A DNA stretch of 64,000 nt, from positions 1-64,000 of the forward strand of contig NZ_PVNK01000119.1 in NCBI RefSeq assembly GCF_002994615.1. Reading direction: 5' to 3'. Position numbers and translations under genes: made by a program. The notes below the pieces were generated by a model. The model ran no database searches, was not told the origin of the DNA, and saw only the letters and a list, made by a program, of their open reading frames with translations. The DNA is from Enhygromyxa salina (GTDB lineage: Bacteria > Myxococcota_A > Polyangia > Nannocystales > Nannocystaceae). Positions 16,319 to 26,437 of the stretch are shown in pieces (position 1 is the stretch's first letter; each line of letters opens with the position of its first letter).

Positions 16319-18379
16319 GTGCGTCGCTCGCTCTCGCTTTGTGTGTGGGTCTTGTTGGTCTCGAGCGCCTGCGGGGGGGACGACGTCAGCGAGGACAGCC
16401 ATGGCTACGAGACGGCGACCGGTGAGGTTCCGACGAGCGGCTTCGAGGGCGACGGCGACGGCGACGGCGATGGGGACGGGGACGGTGACCCCGGAGACGG
16501 CGACGGGGACCCCGGAGACGGGGATGGCGACCCCGGGGATGGGGACGGCGACGGGGACGGCGACGGGGACGGCGACGGTGACGGCGACGGAGATGGGGAC
16601 GGCGACGGCGACGGCGACCCGCTCGGCGAGCGCCCGGTCATCTACCAGCTCGTCGTGCGTCACTTCGGCAACGGCAACCAGACCCGGGCGGTCGACGGAT
16701 CGCTGGCCGAGAACGGCGTCGGCAAATTCAACCACATCGACGATCTAGCGATCGAGGAGCTCGTCGGCCTCGGCGCGACCCACGTGTGGCTGACGGGGGT
16801 CCTGCGCCAGGCCACGCTGACCGACTACGACGGCTACGGCATGCCCGCCGACGACCCCGACATCGTCAAGGGCCGCGCGGGCTCGTTCTACGCGGTCCGC
16901 GACTACTACGACGTGAGCCCCGACTACGCGATGGACCCGACCATGCGGATGCAGGAGTTCGACGCGCTCGTCGATCGCCTCCACGCCGCGCAGGTCCGGG
17001 TGCTGATCGACTTCGTGCCCAACCATGTCGCGCGCAGCTACGCGTCGGTCGTCGAGCCCGACACGGACTTCGGCCTGAGCGACGATCAGAGCGCGTTCTT
17101 CGATCCGGGCAACAACTTCTTCTATCTGCCGGGCGAGAGCCTGAGCCTGTCCAAGCCGCCAGGGTGGAACCCGCCGGGCTTCAGCTTCGACGGGGTGTTC
17201 GAGCCCGAGGACGGGGCGCCGGGCAACACGCCCAAGGTCACGGGCAACAACCAGAGCTCGGCCTCGCCGGCCGATACCGACTGGTACGAGACGGTCAAGC
17301 TCAACTGGGGCTTCGACTTCACCAACGCGGTCGGCGACTACGATCCGATGCCGGACACCTGGGCCAAGATGGACGCGATCTTGGCCTACTGGCAGGACCA
17401 CGGCGTCGACGGCTTCCGCTGCGACTTCGCCCACTTCGTGCCCAACGAGGCCTGGACCTGGCTGATCGACCAGGCGCGGATGCGCGACCCCGAGGTCTAC
17501 TTCATCGCCGAGGCCTACGAGGATCTCGACGGCCTGTTGGCCGCGGGCTTCGACGCCGTCTATCACGACGCGTCCTACGACGAGCTCAAGCGCCTCTACC
17601 AGGGCAACGCGAGCCAGGACTCCTACGCGAGCGTGATGTTCGGCCTCGACGACGACGCGCGGCCCCGCTACGCGCAGTATCTCGAGAACCACGACGAGCG
17701 CCGCATCGCCTCGCCGATCGTCGGGGGCCCCAACCCCGACGACTCGGGCTTCGGATCCAAGGAGGCCGGCTACCAGCTCGCGCCGCTGGCCTACCTCTAC
17801 GGCAACGGGCCGGTGTTGGTCTACAACGGCCAGGAGGTCGGCGAGACCGGGGCCGGGGTCGAGGGCTTCGGCCAGGACGACGGGCGGACCTCGATCTTCG
17901 ACTACTGGTCGCTCGAGGAGCTCTCGAAGTGGCGCAACGGCGGGGCCTACGACGGCGGCGGGCTCGCGCCCGATCAGGTCGCGCTGCGGGGCTTTTACGC
18001 CGATCTGCTCGCCCTGACCCAGGATCCTTCGGCGCTCGGAGCGGCCTATTGGGGGCTCGAGTACTTCAACAACCCGGGCATGTTCATGGACTGCCCCGAC
18101 GGCTTCTACAGCTTCGCGCGCTTCGAGCCGGGGACCGGGCGGGTGATGGTCGTGGTCGCCAACTTCACGCCCGGTGCGAGCGCGGCCGGGCCCGTGCGGC
18201 TGCCGCAGGAGCTGCTCGACGCGGCCGGGCTCGCGGGCGAGGTGGTCGCGCGCAAGGTCTTGGATCGGAGCGGGGCCGTCGACGTGATGGTCACGAGCGT
18301 CGACGCGGCCCAGCTGGCCAGCGAGGGCTTCATGGCCGAGGTCGAGGATCAGGCGGCGCAGGTGTTCGTGATCGAGTGA
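16319..18379 (+). CDS. GH13 alpha-amylase-family lipoprotein with Gly-Asp linker
   Basis: A GTG start gives a lipoprotein signal ending VLLVSSACGG. Residues 44-101 are a Gly-Asp linker, then the (beta/alpha)8 barrel begins at PVIYQLVVRHF. GH13 regions are visible: VRVLIDFVPNHV (region I), VDGFRCDFAHF with the nucleophile Asp (II), EVYFIAEAYED with the acid/base Glu (III) and YLENHDERRI with the third Asp (IV). A C-terminal beta domain follows. It should cleave or transfer alpha-glucans outside the cell, anchored by lipid. It lies apart from the maltodextrin locus at 53-64 kb but is probably functionally linked. Confidence 0.88.
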   Translation: MRRSLSLCVWVLLVSSACGGDDVSEDSHGYETATGEVPTSGFEGDGDGDGDGDGDGDPGDGDGDPGDGDGDPGDGDGDGDGDGDGDGDGDGDGDGDGDGDPLGERPVIYQLVVRHFGNGNQTRAVDGSLAENGVGKFNHIDDLAIEELVGLGATHVWLTGVLRQATLTDYDGYGMPADDPDIVKGRAGSFYAVRDYYDVSPDYAMDPTMRMQEFDALVDRLHAAQVRVLIDFVPNHVARSYASVVEPDTDFGLSDDQSAFFDPGNNFFYLPGESLSLSKPPGWNPPGFSFDGVFEPEDGAPGNTPKVTGNNQSSASPADTDWYETVKLNWGFDFTNAVGDYDPMPDTWAKMDAILAYWQDHGVDGFRCDFAHFVPNEAWTWLIDQARMRDPEVYFIAEAYEDLDGLLAAGFDAVYHDASYDELKRLYQGNASQDSYASVMFGLDDDARPRYAQYLENHDERRIASPIVGGPNPDDSGFGSKEAGYQLAPLAYLYGNGPVLVYNGQEVGETGAGVEGFGQDDGRTSIFDYWSLEELSKWRNGGAYDGGGLAPDQVALRGFYADLLALTQDPSALGAAYWGLEYFNNPGMFMDCPDGFYSFARFEPGTGRVMVVVANFTPGASAAGPVRLPQELLDAAGLAGEVVARKVLDRSGAVDVMVTSVDAAQLASEGFMAEVEDQAAQVFVIE
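16447..16620 (+). repeat. GD-encoding low-complexity tract
   Basis: Hexamers of the form GGNGAY with three GDPGDGD inserts encode the Gly-Asp linker of the GH13 lipoprotein. The tract resembles that at 8583-8738. It separates the lipid anchor from the catalytic barrel and could bind calcium, though that is conjecture. Confidence 0.7.
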
Positions 18380-18558
18380 GCGCCGCTGGCCGTGCTCGCG
18401 GGTCGCGCTCGGCGGGCAGGGGCGTCGGGGCGCCGAGGGCCGCCCGTGACAGCCGCAGCTCCGGCGACGACAGGGCGATCCGCGCGTCGTGGATGGATGC
18501 CCGGACTTCGACGCCGCAGCCAGGCCGGGCGTTGCGATATCGTGGGGCCGATCGATCC

Positions 18559-19233
18559 GTGCGAGCCCCGAGCCTCAGGTCCATATCCTTCGCGCTGCTG
18601 ACCGTGCTCGGCGGCGCTCAGGTTGGCGCGTGCGAGGGGCCCCCGGCGTCCGAGCGAGCGCCAGCGCCCCGGGCCGGTCCCAAGGGCGTCGTCGACCTCG
18701 ACGGTGGCGCGCGCGATCCTCTGGCCCCAGACGGTCGCGCGGACGTGCTGATCTTCGTGCGCACCGACTGCCCGATCTCCAACCGCTACGCGCCCAAGCT
18801 CGGGCGCGTGGCCGCCCGCTTCGCCGCCGCGCCCGTCGATCTGTGGCTGGTCTACGTCGATCCCGACGAGACGCCGGCGATGATCCGAGCCCACCTGAGC
18901 GACTACGCGCTGCCGGGCACCGCGCTGCGGGATCCCGCCCAGTCCTTGGTCGCGCGCGCGGGCGTCGAGGTCACGCCGAGCGCCGCGGTGTTCGACGCCG
19001 AGGGCGTGCGCCGCTACCGGGGCCGGATCGACGACTGGTACGTCGACTACGGCAAGGCCCGAGCCAAGCCGAGCACCGACGAGCTCGTCGACGCCCTCGA
19101 CGCGGTGCTCGCCGGGCGGGCGCCCGCGCGCGCCCAGACCGAGGCCGTCGGCTGCCCGATCCCGCCGCTGCCGGGCGCGGTGGCCTCGCCGGATCAGGCG
19201 GGGGTGTGGCGTGGGCGCCGTGGTGCGCTATGA
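18559..19233 (+). CDS. Redoxin (thioredoxin-fold) lipoprotein
   Basis: The GTG start gives 224 aa with a hydrophobic signal ending in VGACEG, a possible lipobox. The thioredoxin-like core has VLIFVRTDCPISNRYAPKL, the motif of AhpC/TSA-type redoxins with a single active-site Cys in CPIS rather than CxxC, then LVYVDPDETPAMIRAHL and VEVTPSAAVFDAEG with the cis-proline (TP). It is probably exported and may reduce or sense peroxide. Its stop lies just before the TamA-like start, so the three genes to 26376 look like one operon. Confidence 0.75.
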   Translation: MRAPSLRSISFALLTVLGGAQVGACEGPPASERAPAPRAGPKGVVDLDGGARDPLAPDGRADVLIFVRTDCPISNRYAPKLGRVAARFAAAPVDLWLVYVDPDETPAMIRAHLSDYALPGTALRDPAQSLVARAGVEVTPSAAVFDAEGVRRYRGRIDDWYVDYGKARAKPSTDELVDALDAVLAGRAPARAQTEAVGCPIPPLPGAVASPDQAGVWRGRRGAL

Positions 19234-19240
19234 GTCCGCA

Positions 19241-21289
19241 GTGAGCCCCGGACTGGACCCCGCAGGTGCTTCGCCGTGGGCCCGGGTCCGCGCCGTGGGC
19301 CTCGTGGTCGCGGTCGCCCTCGGGCTCGGCGCGTGCAAGCACGGGCCGACCCCGGCCGAGCTTCGCGGTGCCCAGTACGTCATCCGCAAGGTCGAGTTCG
19401 AGGGCGTCGAGCGCTTCGACGAGGGCGAGCTCCACGAGTACATGGAGCTGCGGCCGCGCGAGTGGCTGCCGCCCCAGCGCCACTGGTTTTACGAGGGCCT
19501 GATCCCGGTCGACGCCGAGCGCCTCGTCGAGCTGTACCACGCCCACGGCTACTACGAGGCCGAGGTCGTCGATGTTCGGGTCGAGTACATCGACCGCAAG
19601 CGCCGCGACAAGGTCGAGCTGACCTTCGTGATCGACGAGGGTCCGGTCACCCGGGTCGAGGCGGTCGAGGTCCGCTGGCCCGAGGGGCCCCCGCCGGGTC
19701 CCTCGCGGGCGCAGCGGAGCCAGGTGTTCGCGCCCGCGCCCTCGATCGAGATCGCAGACATCGAGGAGCAGGTCTCGCTCGCGGTCGGCGATCCCTTCGA
19801 GATCCCGGCGATGAAGGCCTCAGCGGCGGCGCTGCGCGACCACCTGCTCCGGGCCGGGCACCCCTACGCCCGGGTCGAGGAGCGGGCCCGGGTCGATCGT
19901 GAGGCCCGGACCAGCCGCGTGGAATTTGTCGTCCGACCGGGCCCCTTCATGCGGATCGGCGCGATCGAGATCACCGGGCTCGAGACCGTGCCCGAGCGTC
20001 CGATCAAGGTCGAGCTCGAGCGGACGATCGGCAAGCCCTACTCGCCGGGCCTGGTCGAGGGCGTCGAGCAGCGGACCTACGGGATCGGGGTGTTCTCGAC
20101 GGTCTCGATCACCGAGGAGCCCGAAGACCGCGAGGACGCCGAGCTCGACGCCGAGCAGACCGGGGCGATGGCGCTGGAGGTCGCGGTCCGGGAGGCCGAC
20201 CCGCACCGGATCCGGCTCGGGCTTGGCCTCGGGTTCGAGCCCAACCGCTGGGACCAGCGGCTCAGCGCCCGCTACAGCCACGACAACCTGTTCCGCGCGC
20301 TCTACCGCCTGCGCCTGACCGCGCGGGCCGGCTACGCCGAGCTGCCCAACTTGATCCGGCCTCAGGCCCACGGACCGGTCGCCGAGCTCGCGCTCTACAC
20401 CGAGAAGAAGGGCCTGCTCGAGAAGTACCTGGTCTGGACGCTCGAGCCCAAGGCCGAGGTCGGCATCGAGCAGGGCTACCAGTTCTGGTCGACCCAGCAC
20501 CGCTTCGGGCTGTCGCGCTTCTTTACTCGGTGGTTTCAGCTCGAGCTCAGCCACACGCTGCGCTACGTCAATTTCTTCTCGGTCTCGCCGACCCTCGGGA
20601 CCCAGCAGACCTTCTTGGGCCTCGACTTTCGCGACCCCTACGTCATCAGCTACGTCGGCGTCGGGGCCACGGTGTTCGCCGTCGATCGGATCACCTCGCC
20701 CAACCACGGCGTGGTGCTCGGGGTCGACTATCGGGTCGCCGGGGGGCCCTTCGGGGGCCACTACGACTTTCAGGAGGTGTCTCCGGTCGTGCGCTTCTAC
20801 TGGCGACCGATCGAGCGCCTCCAGCTGGCCGGCCGGGCCCGGGTCGGGATGATCTTCCCCTTCGGCGATCAGCCTGGCGCGCCGATCGACCTGCGCCGCT
20901 ACCTCGGCGGGACCGACACGGTCCGCGGCTGGGGCCTGCGCCGGCTGGCGCCGCGCGTCGACAACTGTGAGCCCGGCGAGGACTACCGTGACGGCAGCTG
21001 CGAATCGATCCCGGTCGGCGGCAACTCCTCGGTCCTCGCCAACATCGAGCTCCGGGTCCGGGCCTGGAAGCAGCTGTGGGTCGCGGGCTTCGTCGACGGC
21101 GGCGACGTCCAGGCCGAGGTCCTGCGCTTCGTGCCCGCGCAGTGGAATTACAGCGCGGGCGGCGGGCTGCGCTACGACAGCCCGATCGGCAAGTTCAGGC
21201 TCGACGTCGGGGTCCGCCTCAACGACACGCTGCTGTCGGAGGGCGAGCCGAGCTGGGCCCTGCACTTTGGACTGGGGGAGAGCTTTTGA
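19241..21289 (+). CDS. tamA: TamA/BamA-family outer-membrane assembly protein
   Basis: The GTG at 19241 gives 682 aa with a signal ending LGLGACKHG, a possible lipobox (GTGs at 19211 and 19223 are alternatives that overlap the previous gene). Three POTRA-like units follow: YVIRKVEFEGVERFDEGEL, LYHAHGYYEAEV, and MRIGAIEITGLETVPERPI. The C-terminal half is a 16-strand Omp85 barrel pattern with DLRRYLGGTDTVRGWGLRRL, containing the conserved RGW-type loop motif, and it ends in LHFGLGESF with terminal Phe. It works with TamB to insert outer-membrane proteins or move lipids. The next gene starts inside its stop. Confidence 0.88.
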   Translation: MSPGLDPAGASPWARVRAVGLVVAVALGLGACKHGPTPAELRGAQYVIRKVEFEGVERFDEGELHEYMELRPREWLPPQRHWFYEGLIPVDAERLVELYHAHGYYEAEVVDVRVEYIDRKRRDKVELTFVIDEGPVTRVEAVEVRWPEGPPPGPSRAQRSQVFAPAPSIEIADIEEQVSLAVGDPFEIPAMKASAAALRDHLLRAGHPYARVEERARVDREARTSRVEFVVRPGPFMRIGAIEITGLETVPERPIKVELERTIGKPYSPGLVEGVEQRTYGIGVFSTVSITEEPEDREDAELDAEQTGAMALEVAVREADPHRIRLGLGLGFEPNRWDQRLSARYSHDNLFRALYRLRLTARAGYAELPNLIRPQAHGPVAELALYTEKKGLLEKYLVWTLEPKAEVGIEQGYQFWSTQHRFGLSRFFTRWFQLELSHTLRYVNFFSVSPTLGTQQTFLGLDFRDPYVISYVGVGATVFAVDRITSPNHGVVLGVDYRVAGGPFGGHYDFQEVSPVVRFYWRPIERLQLAGRARVGMIFPFGDQPGAPIDLRRYLGGTDTVRGWGLRRLAPRVDNCEPGEDYRDGSCESIPVGGNSSVLANIELRVRAWKQLWVAGFVDGGDVQAEVLRFVPAQWNYSAGGGLRYDSPIGKFRLDVGVRLNDTLLSEGEPSWALHFGLGESF

Positions 21290-24200
21290 GCGCGGCGGCG
21301 CGGGCGAGGCGGCGCCGATGGGCCCGGCGGCTGGGCCTGGGGGTCGTCGGTCTCGTCGCGGTGCTCGTGATCGCGGTCCTCGTCGTCGCGTGGGTCCCGG
21401 CCGCGTCTCAGCGGGTCACCCGGGTCGCGCTCGAGCGCTGGGGCGCGGGGATCCCGGGCGAGGTCGAGTGGGAGGGGATGCGCGGGAGCTTCGGGGCCGG
21501 GCTCGAGCTCGAGGGCTTCGAGCTGCGCGACGGCGAGGGCCGCCCGCTGATCCGGGCGCGCTCGCTCATGCTCGACCTCGGCATGGCCCGGCTGCTGCGG
21601 GCCGAGGCCGAGCTCGAGCGCGTCGAGGCCGAGGGGCTCGAGGTCTGGGTCGACCACGATTGGAGCGCGCTCGCGGCCCCGAGCGAGGAGCCGGCCGAGC
21701 CGAGCGAGGGGATCGGGCCCGAGCTCCCGGTTCGGATCGCCGCGAGCCTTCGAATTGCTGACGCGGCGATCTACCTCGACGAGGAGCTGCTGGTCAGCAA
21801 CGAGGAGCTGGCGGTCTCGCTCGCGGGCTACGGGCGCAGCGCCCGGGTCGAGCTCGAGCTCGTCGGCACGGAGCTCCCCCAGCAGCAGCTGCGCGTCGAC
21901 ACGCTCGGGCTCGCGCTGAGCTGGGACGAGCCGGCCGCGGAGCTCGAGCGGCTCGAGCTCGAGACCTCGCTGGGTCGGGTGCGCACGCTCGGGCCTGCGC
22001 ACTTCGACGCCGAGACGACCCGGGGCGAGCTCGAGCTGGAGCTCGAGGGCGAGGTCGAGGCCCTGGCGGAGCGCCTGGAGATCGCCGAGCTCGCGGGGCT
22101 CGACGCCGCGCTCGTGCGGGTGCGGGTCGAAGGCGAGGTCGAGGCCGAGCGGGTCGAGCTCTCGGTCGTCGGCAGCGCGGGGCCCGAGACCACGCTCGAG
22201 CTCGCCGCCGAGCTCGCGCCCGTGGACGAGGCCGGCCAGCGACGCGCGGGCCTGAGCCTCGAGGGCCAGCTCGCCGCCGGGCTGCTCCACCCCGAGCAGG
22301 GCCCGCTGACGGTCACGCTCGACGCCGGGCTCGTCCAGATGCCAGCGGGCGAGGTCGAGGCGACGGTCGAGCTGCAGGTCGACGATCGCAGGGCCGACGC
22401 CTCGCTGACCCTCGAAGCTGGGGGCAGGGCGACGAGCCTGTCCACGCCGCGTGGCTCGGCGTGGCTCGAGCTGCGCGGGCCCGCGCTCGAGGTCTCGGCG
22501 GCGGCGGCGAGCACCGACGCGCGCCCGCTCGACGCGAGCTGGTCGGTCGCGGTGAGCGAGCTCGGTCGGCCGCTCGGGCTCGCCGCGCCCTACCTCGACG
22601 AGCCGCGCCTCGCTGAGGTTCGCGGCGCGCTCGCGCTCACGGGCGGCTGCGCGAGCGAGGTGGGCGGAGAGCTCGAGCGCGCGCGCTGTCCGATCGCGCT
22701 CGAGCTCGATCGCGTGGCCGGGTTCGACCTGAGCCTCTCGCACGCCTCGCTGACCGCCGAGCTGACCCCGCTCGCCGAGCCCCTCGAGTTTGAGGCCGAG
22801 CTCGCGCTCGAGGGGCTGCGCCACCCCCAGGTCGAGCTCGACGAGGCGGCGCTCAGGGTCGCGGGCACCCCGGCGAAGATCGCCGTCGAGGGTCGCGGAC
22901 AGGGGAGGCATGAGCGCTTCGAGATCGCCGCGGGGGTCGAGCTCGCGGGGACGGACACGCGGGTCGAGCTCGACGAGCTGGCCCTCGTCAGCTCGCGCGG
23001 CGCGGCGCCGGTTGGCGTCGCGCTGCTCGACCCGGCGCGGATCACGATCGGCTCCGAGCGGATCGCCGTCGCTGGGCTGCGCGCTGCTGCGTTCGGGGGG
23101 GCGGTCGCCGTTGATGGTCATGTCGGGCTCGCGGGCCACGCCAGCGATCTGAGCGTGGCGCTGCGCGGGATCGAGCTCGGGCGGGTCGACGCGGTGATCC
23201 CTGGCCTCCACTCGAGCGGGCGGATCGACCTCGAGGGCGCGCTTCAAGGCAGCCTCGATCAACCCAGCGCGTGGGCGAGGGTTGGGGCCGAGGGGCTGAC
23301 CCTCGGCGGTCACCGGATCGGTGAGCTCCAGCTCGCCGCCAACCTGTGCGGAGCGGCGAGCGATGGGGGAGGGCGCCGCGGCCAGGGGTTCACGGACGCC
23401 TCGCCGCCGCCGACTTGGGGCCGATGTGGGCGGGGATCCCAAGGCGAGCTTCAGCTGTGGCTGCGCAACGCCGGACCGATCGCCGACGCCGTGGAGCTCG
23501 ACGCTCGTGTTCCCCTGCGCTTCGGTGATCGTCCCGGTCTGCGGGCGCGCAGCGAGCTCGAGGCTCGGGTTCTCGTCCGCGATCTGGCCCTCGTCGAGCT
23601 CGGCGGCCTGATGCCTTCAACCCCGAGCTGGTGGCGCCAGGTCCCGCTCGACGCCCACGCACCTTCGGGCGACCCGCGGCTGATCCCCGAGGGCCGCGTC
23701 AACCTCGAGCTCAGCGTCTCGGGCTCGAGCTCGGCGCCCGAGATCGAGCTGCGCGCGAGGGCGAGCGAGTTGGTCGTCGACCGGACCGAGCTCGGCGCGC
23801 TGACGGTCCACGCGCTGCTCGGCGACGCGGGGCTGGAGCTCGACCTCGACGCCGCGCTGACGCAGGCGCAGATCAAGCTCGACGCCGCGCTCCCGGTCCG
23901 CCTCGACCTCGCGCGGCCGGCCTTCGCCTGGGATCGCGGGTCCGAGCACGCGGTCGAGCTCGCGCTCGTCGGGCTCGAGCTCGACGAGCTCCAGCGGAGC
24001 CTCGGGCCCAAGATCCCCGCGCTGGCCGAGGCCCTGGCCGAAGCCGCGCTCGGCGGGCGGGTCTCGGCCACGGTCCGCGCTCACGGGCCGGGGAGCGACC
24101 CCACGCTGAGCGCCAGCGTGCGCGGCGAGGGGCTCGTCTACCGCGGCGCGCGGCTCGGCGACGCGCGCGTCGAGCTCGGGCTCGGCGGCGGCGCGGCGAC

Positions 24201-26376
24201 GGGGACCGTGGCCCTCGACGGCCCGCTGGCTCGGCGCCTCGACGCGCGCGTCGAGCTCCCGGTCGAGCTCGCCCTCGCGTCGACGCCAACGATCGAGTTC
24301 GACACCCGCGCGCAGCTGAGCGCCGAGGCCCATGTCCACGCGGTCGAGCTCGCGACCCTCGAGCAGATCGTCGGCGGGCTCCCGGTCGACGGGCTCGGCG
24401 ACCTCGACCTCCGGGTCCGGGGCAGCCTCGCCGATCCCAAGGTCGAGCTCGCGGCCCGGCTCGCCGACCTCCAGGTCGAGGACGACAGCGCGGGGGATCT
24501 GACGGTCTACGCCCGGGTGGATCGGCGCCGCGCGCGGGTCGAGAGCGATCTGGTTCGCCGCGGGGTCCAGCTGCTCGGGGCCGAGGTCGAGGTCCCGCTG
24601 ATCGTCGAGCTCGGCGAGCTCGAGCGCGCGCAGCTGGGCTGGGATCGCGGCGGGGTGCATCGGGTCAGCGCGCGGGGTCGCGGCCTCGATCCCGAGCTGC
24701 TCGGGGCGCTGCTCGGTCAGCCGATCGCCGAGCGCGAGCTCGACGCGGACCTGCGCTTCGATCTTCGCGGGGCCGGGACGGCCTCGGACTTCGAGCTCTC
24801 GGCCGAACTCGACGGTCAGGTGGCGGCCGAAGACGAGCTCGAGCTCGACATCCACGCCGCGCTCGCGCTCGACCAGGCCCACCAGGAGCTGGTCGTGGCC
24901 GTCGACCCCGTCGAGCAGACGCCGACCCTGGGCGAGGGCGGGGTCTACGTCGCGGCCAGCCTCGACGCCGAGGTCCCGCGGCTCCTGGCCGGAGAGCTGA
25001 CCCTCGGCGAGGTCCCCTTCACCCTCGAGGTCGACGCGCCGGAGCTCGAGCTCGACTGGCTCGACCCGCTCGTCGCCCCGGCGCTGCACGACCCCCGCGG
25101 GACCCTGCGGGCCGAGCTGAGCGGCAGCGGTGTCCTGGCCGCGCCGCAGCTCGCGGGCAGCCTCGCGCTTCACGACGGCGCGCTCACGGTCCTCGCGCTG
25201 CGCCAGCGCCTGACCGACATCGAGCTCGAGCTCGGTCTCGACGGTCAGGTCGTCGAGCTGCGCACGCTCTCGCTCGGCGCGGGCCGGGGCCAGATCAGCG
25301 GCGAGGGGCGGGCGAGCTTCGATCCTGGGACTGGCCGCGGCGAGGCGAAGATCGGGATCGCGCTGGCCGACTTCCCGATCGTGCGCCCGGGGCTGCCGGC
25401 CATGACGATCGACACCAAGGCCGCGATCGAGGTCGAGCTCGCCGAGGCCGCGACCCGCGTGCGCGTGGCCTTGGCCGAGAGCGAGGTCGCGGTCGCTGGG
25501 ATCGGGAGCAGCGCGCCCAAGTCGATCCCGAGCGACGCCAGCGTCACCTTCGTCGGGGCCCCAGAGCCCGAGCCTTCGGTCGAGCCGGCCGTGGCCAGCG
25601 TCGCGCCTGTCGGTCCCGAGCTGGATCTGCGCCTCGCGTTCGTCGACCCCCTGCTGATCACCGGTCAGTCGATCGACATGACCTGGTCCGGAGCCCTCCG
25701 CGCGACCCGCCGAGGCGCCGGGATCGAGGTCGGCGGCGAGCTCGAGGCCGACCGCGGTCACCTCGAGCTCCTCGGTCATCGCTTCGAGCTCCGCCGCGGG
25801 ATCGTGAACCTGGCCGACGACGGCTCGGTCGATCCCTTCCTCGACATCATCGCCGAGACCAGCACCCCCGAGGCCGCGGTCAGCGTGACGATCCGCGGGC
25901 GCGCGAGCCGGCCCGAGCTCCACTTCAGCTCGTCACCGCCTCTGCGCGAGTACCAGATCCTGACCTTGCTGGTGACCGGCTCGACCGAGCTCGGTGAGGG
26001 CGAGGGCGAGGTCCAGACCCAGGCGGCCTCGCTGCTCGCCGCGGTCAGCAGCCCGCAGCTTCAGCAGCAGCTCGACCGCTACCTCGGGATCGATCGGGCC
26101 AAGCTCGGGTTCGGCGACAGCCTCGATCAGCCGATCCTGACCGTCGGCAAGCGGGTCAGCTCGAAGGTCTGGGTCGAGACGAGCTACCATCACAACGCGC
26201 CCGAGGACGAGAACACCGCGGAGGTCGGGATCGAGTACAACTTCGCGCCGAGCTGGACGCTCGAGACCTTCTTTGGCGACGCGGCGGTCGGCGGCGTGGG
26301 CGTGTACTGGACCCACAGCTTTGGGCCGATTGAGTGGCGCTCGCGGCCGGCGGATCCGCCCTCGTCGCCCGACTGA
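21286..26376 (+). CDS. tamB: TamB-like translocation/assembly protein (DUF490)
   Basis: I choose TTG 21286, whose TTGA overlap with the tamA stop suggests coupling; the product is 1696 aa. An Arg-rich start and one membrane anchor (LGLGVVGLVAVLVIAVLVVAW) precede a very long beta-rich body of Leu/Glu-Leu repeats, as in AsmA/TamB lipid-bridge proteins. The conserved end is seen in RPELHFSSSPPLREYQILTL and the closing IEWRSR region. It should span the periplasm between inner membrane and TamA. A Cys/Gly/Pro-rich insert at about 23350-23445 interrupts the pattern. The composition is very rich in Glu and Leu. Confidence 0.88.
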   Translation: MSAAARARRRRWARRLGLGVVGLVAVLVIAVLVVAWVPAASQRVTRVALERWGAGIPGEVEWEGMRGSFGAGLELEGFELRDGEGRPLIRARSLMLDLGMARLLRAEAELERVEAEGLEVWVDHDWSALAAPSEEPAEPSEGIGPELPVRIAASLRIADAAIYLDEELLVSNEELAVSLAGYGRSARVELELVGTELPQQQLRVDTLGLALSWDEPAAELERLELETSLGRVRTLGPAHFDAETTRGELELELEGEVEALAERLEIAELAGLDAALVRVRVEGEVEAERVELSVVGSAGPETTLELAAELAPVDEAGQRRAGLSLEGQLAAGLLHPEQGPLTVTLDAGLVQMPAGEVEATVELQVDDRRADASLTLEAGGRATSLSTPRGSAWLELRGPALEVSAAAASTDARPLDASWSVAVSELGRPLGLAAPYLDEPRLAEVRGALALTGGCASEVGGELERARCPIALELDRVAGFDLSLSHASLTAELTPLAEPLEFEAELALEGLRHPQVELDEAALRVAGTPAKIAVEGRGQGRHERFEIAAGVELAGTDTRVELDELALVSSRGAAPVGVALLDPARITIGSERIAVAGLRAAAFGGAVAVDGHVGLAGHASDLSVALRGIELGRVDAVIPGLHSSGRIDLEGALQGSLDQPSAWARVGAEGLTLGGHRIGELQLAANLCGAASDGGGRRGQGFTDASPPPTWGRCGRGSQGELQLWLRNAGPIADAVELDARVPLRFGDRPGLRARSELEARVLVRDLALVELGGLMPSTPSWWRQVPLDAHAPSGDPRLIPEGRVNLELSVSGSSSAPEIELRARASELVVDRTELGALTVHALLGDAGLELDLDAALTQAQIKLDAALPVRLDLARPAFAWDRGSEHAVELALVGLELDELQRSLGPKIPALAEALAEAALGGRVSATVRAHGPGSDPTLSASVRGEGLVYRGARLGDARVELGLGGGAATGTVALDGPLARRLDARVELPVELALASTPTIEFDTRAQLSAEAHVHAVELATLEQIVGGLPVDGLGDLDLRVRGSLADPKVELAARLADLQVEDDSAGDLTVYARVDRRRARVESDLVRRGVQLLGAEVEVPLIVELGELERAQLGWDRGGVHRVSARGRGLDPELLGALLGQPIAERELDADLRFDLRGAGTASDFELSAELDGQVAAEDELELDIHAALALDQAHQELVVAVDPVEQTPTLGEGGVYVAASLDAEVPRLLAGELTLGEVPFTLEVDAPELELDWLDPLVAPALHDPRGTLRAELSGSGVLAAPQLAGSLALHDGALTVLALRQRLTDIELELGLDGQVVELRTLSLGAGRGQISGEGRASFDPGTGRGEAKIGIALADFPIVRPGLPAMTIDTKAAIEVELAEAATRVRVALAESEVAVAGIGSSAPKSIPSDASVTFVGAPEPEPSVEPAVASVAPVGPELDLRLAFVDPLLITGQSIDMTWSGALRATRRGAGIEVGGELEADRGHLELLGHRFELRRGIVNLADDGSVDPFLDIIAETSTPEAAVSVTIRGRASRPELHFSSSPPLREYQILTLLVTGSTELGEGEGEVQTQAASLLAAVSSPQLQQQLDRYLGIDRAKLGFGDSLDQPILTVGKRVSSKVWVETSYHHNAPEDENTAEVGIEYNFAPSWTLETFFGDAAVGGVGVYWTHSFGPIEWRSRPADPPSSPD

Positions 26377-26398
26377 TGGACGAGGCCACGGGGTCACC

Positions 26399-26419
26399 GG
26401 GGCCTGTTTGAAAGGCCCC
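26399..26419. terminator. Hairpin between convergent genes
   Basis: GGGGCCT (26399-26405) pairs with AGGCCCC (26413-26419) around a 7-nt loop. It sits in the gap between the end of tamB and the end of the minus-strand lipoprotein gene and could end transcription both ways. There is no T-run, so an intrinsic terminator is not certain. Confidence 0.45.
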
Positions 26420-26437
26420 GCGAAGGCGAGCCCTCGC

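Noticed and set aside
21172-23442. 756-aa minus-strand frame opposite tamB
   Set aside because: Composition mirrors the Glu/Leu-rich tamB strand and there is no recognisable fold or start signal.
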